Source: JBEICQ01 sp046297395 (GTDB taxonomy: Bacteria; Bacteroidota; Bacteroidia; UBA4408). From it: a stretch of DNA of 6,472 bases. Each line of letters opens with the position of its first letter. The first letter of the stretch is position 1. Below the pieces are notes generated by a model that did not search any database, had not been told where the DNA came from, and worked only from the letters and a program-made list of their open reading frames with translations. The stretch covers positions 1-6,472 of the forward strand of contig JBKCNM010000051.1 in NCBI GenBank assembly GCA_046297395.1, written 5' to 3'. The position numbers and the translations under genes are program-made. This document shows, piece by piece, positions 1-5,982 of the stretch.

Positions 1-580
1 TGAGGGTGGAATTGTGCACACTATCTGCTCCGCAGGTATGTTGTGTAATTCCTGTTTGGCCTCCACTACTATTATTTGCTGCCGAAATTCCGGGTACAAT
101 AAGATGAGTGCCATTTCCAAGATAAAGGGTATCTCCGGTTAAGGAAACACCAACTATTCCATTGCCTGAAAAAAATGCATACGGCACACTCAGCAACTGA
201 CTTGTGCCTGTGATGCTGTAATTGCTGCCGCCGGTGGCATCAGTTTCAGTTTTGATAAAGTAAGGTCCGTTTGCCCAATCAATTGTGGAGATGTTACCGG
301 ATACAACTGTTCCACCGCCAATTTCAAGACTTGCCAAACCATTGGCATTGGTGGTAGGGGTTTGGGTTTCTACATACACCGCAGTACCCGAAGCACTGCC
401 TTGCAAAATGCTGATGCGCATGCCCACAGGCTGATTGCTTACCAATGTATTGCTGCTGTTGCGGATGACCGCCTGGTAGCTCATTTTTGAAGGCGCCTGG
501 CCGTAGGTGAAGGTGAAAAAGAAAAGGCTGATTGCCGCGAAAAAAAATTTTCTCCTGATGGGTAAAGGCAGGGTGGTCAT
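1..580 (-). CDS. Secreted modular protein, N-terminal part (C-terminus beyond left edge)
   Basis: The frame is open from ATG at 578-580 to the left edge, giving 193 residues without a stop. Residues 9-28 form a signal peptide: RRK, a very hydrophobic stretch (FFFAAISLFFFTF), then a likely cut after YGQ. The mature part begins APSKMSYQAVIRNSSNTLV and continues through an Ig-like beta-rich module (about 30-140) containing VGMRISILQG, TAVYVETQTPTTNANG and LLSVPYA. I recognise this as an N-terminal module common in secreted Bacteroidota proteins, where it precedes varied C-terminal domains. After it comes a linker with GNGTHLIVPGISAANN, and the window ends at HTCGADSVHN. In remembered relatives that stretch leads into a FISUMP-type domain, but this part is not visible here, so the C-terminal function is inference. 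No downstream neighbour is seen, and a weak promoter lies upstream. Confidence in the gene is high; its molecular role is unknown. Confidence 0.9.
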   Translation of the reverse strand, partial: MTTLPLPIRRKFFFAAISLFFFTFTYGQAPSKMSYQAVIRNSSNTLVSNQPVGMRISILQGSASGTAVYVETQTPTTNANGLASLEIGGGTVVSGNISTIDWANGPYFIKTETDATGGSNYSITGTSQLLSVPYAFFSGNGIVGVSLTGDTLYLGNGTHLIVPGISAANNSSGGQTGITQHTCGADSVHNSTL

Positions 581-630
581 ATAGTGTTTGTAAGAAATGG
601 GTTAGAATGGGACTGGTAAAAAATCAGCCG

Positions 631-658
631 CAAGTTAGGATTTTTTTGAAATACCAAA
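631..658 (-). promoter_or_regulatory. Possible Bacteroidota-type promoter for the secreted protein gene
   Basis: On the minus strand, TTTG (655-658) is followed after 17 nt by TAACTTG (631-637). This resembles the Bacteroidota pattern TTTG-N17-23-TAnnTTTG, with an imperfect -7 element. It would give a leader of roughly 45 nt before the ATG at 580. No experimental support is available, and AT-rich DNA offers chance matches. Confidence 0.3.
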
Positions 659-687
659 AGAAGCAAGGATAATTTACGGAATGATTG

Positions 688-728
688 CACGCAGAGAAAG
701 TAGAGGAAGAACAAAGAACCAAGAGGGG
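688..728 (+). repeat. Intergenic direct repeat, copy A
   Basis: Bases 688-709 are identical to 831-852. The shared 22-mer begins CACGCAGAGAAAG and ends AGAGGAAG. Similarity continues imperfectly (about 13 of 19) through a purine-rich tail ending in GGGG at 728. Confidence 0.8.
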
Positions 729-830
729 CTCATAGTACACATAGGACCTTAGAGATACATACAGTGAATTTTCATTGCGCCCTTAGCGTGAAACCTTATT
801 GTGAGAGTTATAATTACCAACGAAATTTTT

Positions 831-871
831 CACGCAGAGAAAGTAGAGGAAGCAAAAAGAAAACAAAGGGG
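831..871 (+). repeat. Intergenic direct repeat, copy B
   Basis: This is the partner of 688-728, starting 143 nt further on in the same orientation. The first 22 bases are exact, and the following purine-rich stretch ending in GGGG at 871 is imperfect. Its left end (831-835) is also part of an inverted 8-mer whose other arm is at 786-793. Confidence 0.8.
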
Positions 872-929
872 AAATGAAAGGCACACGAGACAAGCGTGCG
901 TCGGCAAGGTCTGTTTAACTTGAGAATAT

Positions 930-1104
930 TTACACCCTCACCCCCATCACGCAAATGTCATCCACTTTCCCAAGATTTTCCTTGTAGGGTTGATGGAAAT
1001 TATAAAGGTGGTCTCGTTGTTTGTTTAAAGAGTTGACAGGTATGCTTACTAAATTGTTTTTTATTTTCCACTTCATGTTTTTAAATAGATGCACCAATTT
1101 ATTT
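930..1104 (-). pseudogene. Relic: C-terminal tail of a SpoIIE-type phosphatase (copy 1)
   Basis: The minus-strand frame ending in TAA at 930-932 reads LNKQRDHLYNFHQPYKENLG and then KVDDICVMGVRV. It aligns without gaps to the end of the phosphatase domain at 2030 (MEQQRESLLQFHDEYRGEQE, QVDDICVMGVRV). VDD is the last metal-binding motif of PP2C/SpoIIE domains. Upstream, FKNMKWKIKNNLVSI still resembles the family (RFREFLLGI), but the frame then runs into the 3' end of the AbiEii gene, and the catalytic core is missing. The same frame stays open to an ATG at 1140-1142 as a 70-residue chimeric frame, whose expression I doubt. The relic is AT-rich except for its last 34 bases, which match the GC-richer copy 2 exactly. 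It is a remnant and cannot act as an enzyme. Confidence 0.75.
932..965 (-). repeat. 34-nt repeated SpoIIE tail, copy 1
   Basis: This block is identical to 2032-2065 and differs at one base from 6254-6287. It encodes VDDICVMGVRV and part of the stop codon. Identity with copy 2 ends abruptly on both sides: beyond 965 the aligned coding DNA falls to roughly half identity, and beyond the stop codon nothing matches. Confidence 0.9.
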
Positions 1105-1737
1105 TTAGAATGTCTTATTGCTGTGTTGCACAGCATGTACAATTCTTTTTTTAATTTTTTCTAAAGGTAATGGAGTTACTAATTTGGGAGGATCTATATT
1201 TGGGTCTATATCATCAAAGTAAGTGATTGCACGAAGAGCAATGACGGGATTCATTATTGGGTATTTTTTCGAATAAAATTCAAGCATTTGTTTTATTGAA
1301 AAATGCTCCAATAAAAAATAAATATCAATAAAATCTTTGAGTCTTTGTCCGCTGTTTTGTATGGCATTTAGTTTCATGGCACAAATGTCTTGCGGACTAA
1401 GCATCCTTATTCCTTCTTCGGTAATTATTTGTTCAATAATGGGGTAATCGTGTTTTATGAAATCTACTTTTACACCGTTTATTATACAAATAATTGAGTT
1501 TGGTTTGTTATAAACTAGATCTATTGTAAATTTTGTTCTCAAAAAGTTAATTATTGTACTATCCAAAAAATCTTTGGTAGAAAACAAATCAATATCTAAT
1601 GAATTTCTGTGCCCAAATTGAAGGGTCAGGGCTGTTCCTCCAACCAAATAAATTTCTTGTAACTCAGAGAAATTTTGCAATTGTTGAATCAATTCAAATG
1701 TTGCCTGTTCAATTAGTTCTGGATTTTTATGCAACAT
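1105..1737 (-). CDS. AbiEii/AbiGii-family nucleotidyltransferase toxin
   Basis: This 210-residue protein belongs to the DNA polymerase beta-like nucleotidyltransferase superfamily, in the AbiEii toxin family, whose characterised members act in abortive phage infection and toxin-antitoxin pairs. Visible motifs are LVGGTAL (31-37), HRNSLDIDLF with the catalytic pair D48 and D50 (43-52), the third acidic position in KVDFI (D92), and the family C-terminal block KLNAI-QNSGQRLKDFIDIYFLL (122-143) with K122, R132, K134 and D135. The final third (YFDDIDPN, PPKL, LEKIKKRIVHAV) matches the usual end of the family, so the protein looks full length. The ATG at 1735-1737 overlaps the end of the upstream partner gene by 11 bp, which suggests translational coupling. 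Known relatives transfer nucleotides to RNA or other targets; the substrate here is unknown. The coding DNA is strongly AT-rich compared with the phosphatase fragment next door, consistent with horizontal transfer. I expect it to be functional. Confidence 0.88.
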   Translation of the reverse strand: MLHKNPELIEQATFELIQQLQNFSELQEIYLVGGTALTLQFGHRNSLDIDLFSTKDFLDSTIINFLRTKFTIDLVYNKPNSIICIINGVKVDFIKHDYPIIEQIITEEGIRMLSPQDICAMKLNAIQNSGQRLKDFIDIYFLLEHFSIKQMLEFYSKKYPIMNPVIALRAITYFDDIDPNIDPPKLVTPLPLEKIKKRIVHAVQHSNKTF

Positions 1738-1981
1738 GTAACAAATCAGATTTTAAAAAAAGTCTGGCGAAATCCTTATCCCGCTTTTCTAGTTGTTTTG
1801 TCCACTCAATTGTTTCATTAATTTTTTGCATTGGATAGAAATTCAACATTTCAATCCAATCTTCAATTTTGCCCAACAATAAAATTCTTTCAATGACTAT
1901 TTTATAGCTTTTCGTATAATTAAAAGTGCCTAAGTCATACTCCCAAAGCAGATAATTGGGAATATTAGGTTTGGTTTTCAT
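1727..1981 (-). CDS. DUF6922-like protein, putative antitoxin partner of AbiEii
   Basis: This small 84-residue protein starts at ATG 1979-1981 and ends inside the start region of the toxin gene (11-bp overlap). The N-terminal LLWEYDLGTFNYTKSYKIVI, followed by ERILLLGKIEDWIEMLNFY, resembles what I remember as DUF6922, a short domain often encoded just upstream of AbiEii nucleotidyltransferases in Bacteroidota. By position and coupling I infer that it neutralises or regulates the toxin. It is not the winged-helix AbiEi antitoxin of the classical AbiE system, and no DNA-binding motif is evident. On the minus strand, TAAATTTG at 1987-1994 matches the -7 consensus TAnnTTTG and lies only 5 nt before the ATG, so transcription may start at or beside the start codon (leaderless). 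I see no clear -33 element. No signal peptide or membrane segment is present. Confidence 0.75.
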   Translation of the reverse strand: MKTKPNIPNYLLWEYDLGTFNYTKSYKIVIERILLLGKIEDWIEMLNFYPMQKINETIEWTKQLEKRDKDFARLFLKSDLLHVA

Positions 1982-2029
1982 TCAAACAAATTTACAAAAT
2001 ATCTGTGATGAATAATGAAAATTGTAGTA

Positions 2030-2250
2030 TCACACCCTCACCCCCATCACGCAAATGTCATCCACCTGCTCCTGCTCACCGCGGTATTCATCGTGGAATT
2101 GCAGAAGTGATTCTCTCTGTTGCTCCATGTCCAGATGGGCGATGCCAAGCAGGAATTCCCGGAACCTGGCTCGGGTGAGCTTTCTGCCTTTTTCTCCCCC
2201 AAACTGATCGGCGTATCCATCGGTAAATAAATAGAGGATATCACCTTCAT
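2030..2250 (-). repeat. 221-nt duplicated phosphatase 3' segment (partner at 6252-6472)
   Basis: These 221 bases align without gaps to 6252-6472. I count 11 mismatches, seven of them in one unbroken run (2072-2078 against 6294-6300). The repeat may extend past the right edge of the window, so its true length is unknown. The exact match to copy 1 is limited to 2032-2065. Confidence 0.9.
2032..2065 (-). repeat. 34-nt repeated SpoIIE tail, copy 2
   Basis: This is an exact copy of 932-965 in the same orientation, offset by 1,100 nt. Together the two copies bracket the AbiEii/DUF6922 module. Flanking bases differ at once on both sides (2031 and 2066). Confidence 0.9.
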
Positions 2251-2735
2251 GCAAAGCGATTTCATGGGTGGTAAATGGTTTTTGCTCGTATCCTTTGCCA
2301 ATGGGTTGTTTGTCGGGTTTATGTTCTTCTATGGTTTGGGTGGCACTCCTGAATATCCACAGCGGATTGTTGGCTCCTGCCCATTGAAGTTTCATCGTTT
2401 GCAGGTGAAGGGCACAAAGCGAGGCATCCATGCCATCTTTTACCTCTTCATCGCTTTTAGAGAAACTCTCCAGCACCAGCGCGCGGGTGCGATCAAAGAT
2501 GCGGCCCGGCTCGCGTTCAGCATACTCATTGAGGGAACGGTTGAGTGCGTTGTTGCACACCACGCTTACCATGGCACCCGGCACACCATGACCGGTACAA
2601 TCGCAGGCAGCGAAGTAGATGGTTTCTTCTACGCTGTCCATCCAGTAAAAATCTCCGGCCACAATGTCTTTGGGTAAATACAAGATAAAGGAATTTTTAA
2701 GAAATTCTTTTACCACCCTCGGTGGCAAAACATGA

Positions 2736-3493
2736 CGTCCGGTAAGCTACAGCGGGCCTTATGTGAAGGGGTTATGCGCCATAGACATGGTGCGAGAGCC
2801 GTTCATAAACCATGGAAAAACCGATTACAAAATCCACCTTTATGCCGTTGGAAGAGTGGGCAGTCCGGCCAACCAAATGGTTTCGCACGACGGTGGCAAC
2901 ACGTGGGTGTCGAATAAAATGGATGCGGTATGCAATATGTTGTTTGATATAAAAATGCTGGATAAGAACACCGGATTTGCCTGCGCCAGCACGTTGGAAG
3001 ACATGGAAAAAACCAATGCCCTTATCTTGAAAACCCGCGATGGTGGCAGAACCTGGAACAAGGTGTACCAAAGCACTCGCCCCTATGAAACTTGTTGGAA
3101 GGTTTCTTTCCCCACCGAAAAAATAGGGTATGCCACCATTCAAACCTACAACCCCGATACTGCCCTGAAGCAGCAACGCGTGGCCAAAACCACCGACGGA
3201 GGCGAAACCTGGCAGGAAATAAACTTGGTAGAGGATGCTGCTGCACGCGAATTTGGCATTGGTTTCATAGATGAGCAACACGGGTTTGTGGGCACCACCA
3301 AAAGCGGCTACGCAACATCCGACGGTGGAAAAACGTGGTTGCCCATAAACTTAGGCAGAGCCTGCAATAAAATTCGCATTTACCGGAATGCATCAGGCAA
3401 ACCTTATGGCTATGCCATTGGAGTGGATGTGTTGAAAGGCAACTTTTAGAAGGTCCCGCATACAACACTTTTCGTATTCTTTGGGGGGAGTGA
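2736..3493 (+). pseudogene. Asp-box (BNR/YCF48-like) beta-propeller protein, 5'-truncated and frameshifted
   Basis: The readable frame starts after a TGA at 2733-2735 and runs to a TAG at 3447-3449. Counting from GTG at 2763, four Asp-boxes of the S/T-x-D-G-G-x-T-W type are visible: SHDGGNTW (41-48), TRDGGRTW (91-98), TTDGGETW (143-150) and TSDGGKTW (185-192), at propeller-blade spacing. Family-like sequence (VSYSGPYVKGLCAID) already precedes the GTG, so the true N-terminus, presumably with a signal peptide and the first blades, is missing. At the 3' end, the run of four T at 3444-3447 produces the stop. One extra T would extend the frame as GNFLEGPAYNTFRILWGE to a TGA at 3491-3493, exactly where the GC-richer DNA ends. 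I therefore infer a one-base deletion or sequencing error. The intact protein was probably a secreted propeller of unknown ligand. Confidence 0.75.
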
Positions 3494-3720
3494 GTATGAT
3501 CATGTATTTGATTTTATAAGCCATAAACTCCATATAAATCACCATCAGGGATTGCAAATAGGCTTGGATATCCTTATGGGTCACATTCCATCAATTGTTA
3601 AAATATTTTATTCCATTTGGCCATATAGAATCAAGCACAATTGAACAACCAAGAGAATGCTGCAATGCTTGTGCACAAAAAATTCACCGAATGAATCATA
3701 ATAAGAATAGGTTAGGATAA
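3494..3720. other. AT-rich intergenic stretch between convergent genes
   Basis: These 227 bases lie between the 3' ends of two convergent propeller genes. Base composition turns AT-rich right after the inferred TGA at 3491-3493. I see no convincing gene, hairpin terminator with T-run, or repeat. Short open frames on both strands were considered and rejected. Confidence 0.5.
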
Positions 3721-5982
3721 TCAATCCGTATTAAGCAAAGCTTCATTTAGATCAAGTTTCCAAACTGAATTACCATATAAGTATGCGTAAAGTATATTGT
3801 CAATAATAAAAATGTCACCTAAAAACATATCGGGCGTTGATTCATCGGAATAAGAAAAGTCACGCCAACTGACACCACTGATGGCCTTGTTGATTCTTTC
3901 CAGCCTTCTGTCCTCAATTAAAGTTAATTTGGGTTTAATGACTCGCCAGGTGTCGCCAAAATCAGTGGAAATGAAAAAAGATACTTGTTTCCGGTCTGAG
4001 TTGGCGATAACTGAATATTTATCGTTCATCTGTAGAATTGGATTTATAGTCTGTCCAATAGAACTTATTTTCCATGTCAAACCCATGTCGTGGGAAACAT
4101 ACACATGTAATTTACCAATAGCACATATATGTGAATGAAATGATTTTATATCTAAAATACTATCAGATAAAAATTGATCTAATTTACGAAAGCTCTTGCC
4201 CCAATTGCTAGAAATAGCATGATAACCATTGGCTTTTTGAACAAAAAGAATGTTGCCAAACGTGGACATTAAAGAGTCACCTATTACCTTTTTATAACCT
4301 AAATAATATCGATTTGTGCTTCCGTCAGTATTGACAAACAAAGTCCTTCTTAACCATGTTAAGCCGGCATCATTTGATACAAAATCTTCTGTTTCAGAGT
4401 TATATACAAATACGCTATCCAAATTAACATGCAAAAATGTAAGCGTGCGACTATATGTATTCTGTGGAAATATCTTGATCCAAGACGAGTCTGACTTTAA
4501 CCTATAAATTCCATAAAGCGTGTCGGATTGAACTATTGATGCAAAAATACCCTTTTCCCCTGCCCAAAGGTCAATAATCTTGCCGCTTTTAGGTTCAGGA
4601 AAATGTTTCCATTTTTCGTTTTTCAAAAACTCTCGGTTGGAGTACAACAGTTTATCGTAATGTCTTATTCTACCGCTAAAATTATACAAACCTATCCCGC
4701 TTTCTTGCCATTTTTGCCCTTCACCATATGATTCAATAGCTGAAGTGTAGTTATCAAACTCCTCATCATGACCTAAAAGAATACGATGGTTATTGATACC
4801 CCTAATTTGAACCATAATCTTTTTAAATGCGAAGGACCAACTTTTCCCTTCATCACGACTTACGAAAACAGAGTCATTGAATTCGTCAAATCGGGCGTAA
4901 AAATCTTTCCCAGAAAAATGAAAATTTTTAAAATCCCTGTATGCAACCCTAGAGTTAGGATAATTCACCAAAAATGCATTCTGATGCAACCAATTTTTTC
5001 CGCCATCCAATGATATCAGACAGGAATTTCTTAAAGGCAAAATCATATAAGAGCCATTAATGGTCAAAGGATACTCGAAATTCCATTCACCATCAATTTT
5101 TAATTTTAGGTCAATCATAGTCCATTTTTTTCCTGCGTCTTCGGTTTTGAACAATCCTAAATTGGTTTGGACGTAGAGATTCTGTTGTTCGTCAGAAACA
5201 ATATGGAAAATGGTAAGCTTCCTTTCCTCTTGCTCAAAATTGTCTGATGTTTTGATGACTGCTGCAGCCATTTCAATAAGCTTAGTATTCAATGTATTCC
5301 ATGTTTGGCCTTGATTGGTTGAATACAGTAAAAATGACGCTCCGTAAAATGATTCCTGTATCATATTGCCATCAAAATAACTTACTTCCTCCCCAAGGTG
5401 AAATCCGTCTTTGCAAAGGCCAAATAAAACCCCTCGTGAAAGAACTAGTTGTTTGAATTTTGTTATTGGGAATAGTATTGGGGAGCCATTAGCTGAAACA
5501 AATTGAGCCAAGGGATTGACCGTATCGGTACAATTCACCCAAACATGTTCGTGCAAAGATTTTGAATAAATACCGTTTATTGTGGCAGCGAAGAGTTTAC
5601 CTGAATATTGTACGATATCGTACACATATTCCAAAAATTCTTCATCCATCTTTTCCCAGGCCATACATTTATTGTATGAAACATATAGTCCAACCTTTGT
5701 CCCTGCATAAAAAGTATCTCCATAACAACGAACAAAATTGATTTCATTTCCCATGGGCCCACCGGATTGTTTCCATTGTGCCTCGGTTGAACGCTTATTT
5801 TTCAATTGGAATTTGTGTTGGTTGTCGCTTGAATCTTTTGCCCATTCCGCTATGCAACATGTATGGACATTCCATACAATGCCGGCTTTGGAGTTGCCAG
5901 ACCAGAAGAGTTGAAGCACAAAAAGAAATAAAAGGGAGCGCTTCAGATTAGAACCAAAAGCAGTGTAGATTTTTGATTTCAT
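3721..5982 (-). CDS. Large secreted Asp-box beta-propeller protein
   Basis: This intact 753-residue gene starts at ATG 5980-5982; an upstream in-frame TTG at 5989-5991 would add three residues but is less likely. The N-terminus has positive residues (LKR at 13-15), a hydrophobic core SLLFLFVLQLFW (16-27) and a likely signal-peptidase site near SKA (33). Asp-box motifs recur: STNQGQTW (221-228), TEDAGKKW (280-287), SLDGGKNW (324-331), SRDEGKSW (375-382), SNDAGLTW (536-543), SSNWGKSF (591-598), SHDMGLTW (630-637) and STDFGDTW (672-679). Length and spacing suggest two consecutive propellers or one large sortilin/exo-sialidase-like propeller. Asp-boxes are structural turns, so they do not indicate sialidase activity, and I see no catalytic signature. 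No C-terminal type IX sorting domain is evident; the protein ends WKLDLNEALLNTD. It is therefore likely periplasmic or surface-exposed with an unknown ligand. The gene stands alone and is AT-rich, unlike the propeller pseudogene to its left. Confidence 0.85.
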   Translation of the reverse strand: MKSKIYTAFGSNLKRSLLFLFVLQLFWSGNSKAGIVWNVHTCCIAEWAKDSSDNQHKFQLKNKRSTEAQWKQSGGPMGNEINFVRCYGDTFYAGTKVGLYVSYNKCMAWEKMDEEFLEYVYDIVQYSGKLFAATINGIYSKSLHEHVWVNCTDTVNPLAQFVSANGSPILFPITKFKQLVLSRGVLFGLCKDGFHLGEEVSYFDGNMIQESFYGASFLLYSTNQGQTWNTLNTKLIEMAAAVIKTSDNFEQEERKLTIFHIVSDEQQNLYVQTNLGLFKTEDAGKKWTMIDLKLKIDGEWNFEYPLTINGSYMILPLRNSCLISLDGGKNWLHQNAFLVNYPNSRVAYRDFKNFHFSGKDFYARFDEFNDSVFVSRDEGKSWSFAFKKIMVQIRGINNHRILLGHDEEFDNYTSAIESYGEGQKWQESGIGLYNFSGRIRHYDKLLYSNREFLKNEKWKHFPEPKSGKIIDLWAGEKGIFASIVQSDTLYGIYRLKSDSSWIKIFPQNTYSRTLTFLHVNLDSVFVYNSETEDFVSNDAGLTWLRRTLFVNTDGSTNRYYLGYKKVIGDSLMSTFGNILFVQKANGYHAISSNWGKSFRKLDQFLSDSILDIKSFHSHICAIGKLHVYVSHDMGLTWKISSIGQTINPILQMNDKYSVIANSDRKQVSFFISTDFGDTWRVIKPKLTLIEDRRLERINKAISGVSWRDFSYSDESTPDMFLGDIFIIDNILYAYLYGNSVWKLDLNEALLNTD

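Larger units (their letters stand above)
581..929. other. Non-coding stretch with repeated elements
   Basis: I find no credible reading frame in these 349 bases. The stretch holds the possible promoter of the leftward gene and a 22-nt direct repeat (688-709 and 831-852). It also holds an inverted 8-mer, GCGTGAAA at 786-793 and TTTCACGC at 828-835, which could form an 8-bp stem with a 34-nt loop overlapping the second repeat copy. The motifs CACGCAGAGAAAG and CTTAGCGTGAAA resemble degenerate intergenic repeats I remember from many Bacteroidota and cyanobacteria. That likeness is recollection, not a search result. Confidence 0.6.
2030..2746 (-). pseudogene. SpoIIE/PP2C-type phosphatase domain lacking its N-terminal region (copy 2)
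   Basis: The frame runs from just after an in-frame TAG (2747-2749) to TGA at 2030-2032. Counting from TTG at 2726-2728, 232 residues hold a complete SpoIIE-type serine/threonine phosphatase domain: DIVAGDFYW (21-29, metal ligand D26), ACDCTGHGVPGAMVS (41-55, D43), KDGMDASL (97-104, D101), GANNPLWIF (118-126), LFTDGYADQFG (168-178, D170) and VDDICVMG (222-229, D223/D224). In related Bacteroidota proteins this domain is the C-terminal output of a much longer sensor with TPR, two-component or 7TM-type N-terminal parts. Here nothing of that remains. The family-like sequence ends near HVLPPRVVKEF, and the adjoining DNA belongs to an opposed, also truncated gene. TTG at 2728 is the only plausible start and has no visible ribosome site. 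I call it a 5'-truncated gene; expression as a free catalytic domain is possible but unsupported. It lies in GC-richer DNA than the toxin module downstream. Confidence 0.8.

Noticed and set aside
932..2065. Integron cassette array with attC sites
   Set aside because: The repeated blocks lie inside coding tails, lack the paired inverted core sites of attC, and no integron integrase is visible.
2249..2677. Long plus-strand frame opposite the phosphatase domain
   Set aside because: It is a shadow of the minus-strand gene, whose catalytic motifs are all present in the other frame.
2713..2725. CCACC-CTC-GGTGG hairpin as a terminator or junction signal
   Set aside because: The 5-bp stem has no T-run and lies within phosphatase codons (LPPRVV); it is probably a chance palindrome.
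3393..3584. Minus-strand frame of 63 codons reading THKDIQAYLQSLMVIY
   Set aside because: It overlaps the propeller gene antisense, has no recognisable family or upstream signal, and shows no coding bias.
3450..3641. Open plus-strand frame (FGGSEYDHVFDFISHKLH and onward) continuing after the propeller's TAG in the same register
   Set aside because: The shifted frame ending at 3493 explains the start of this stretch better. The rest is AT-rich, His-rich and of a length expected by chance.
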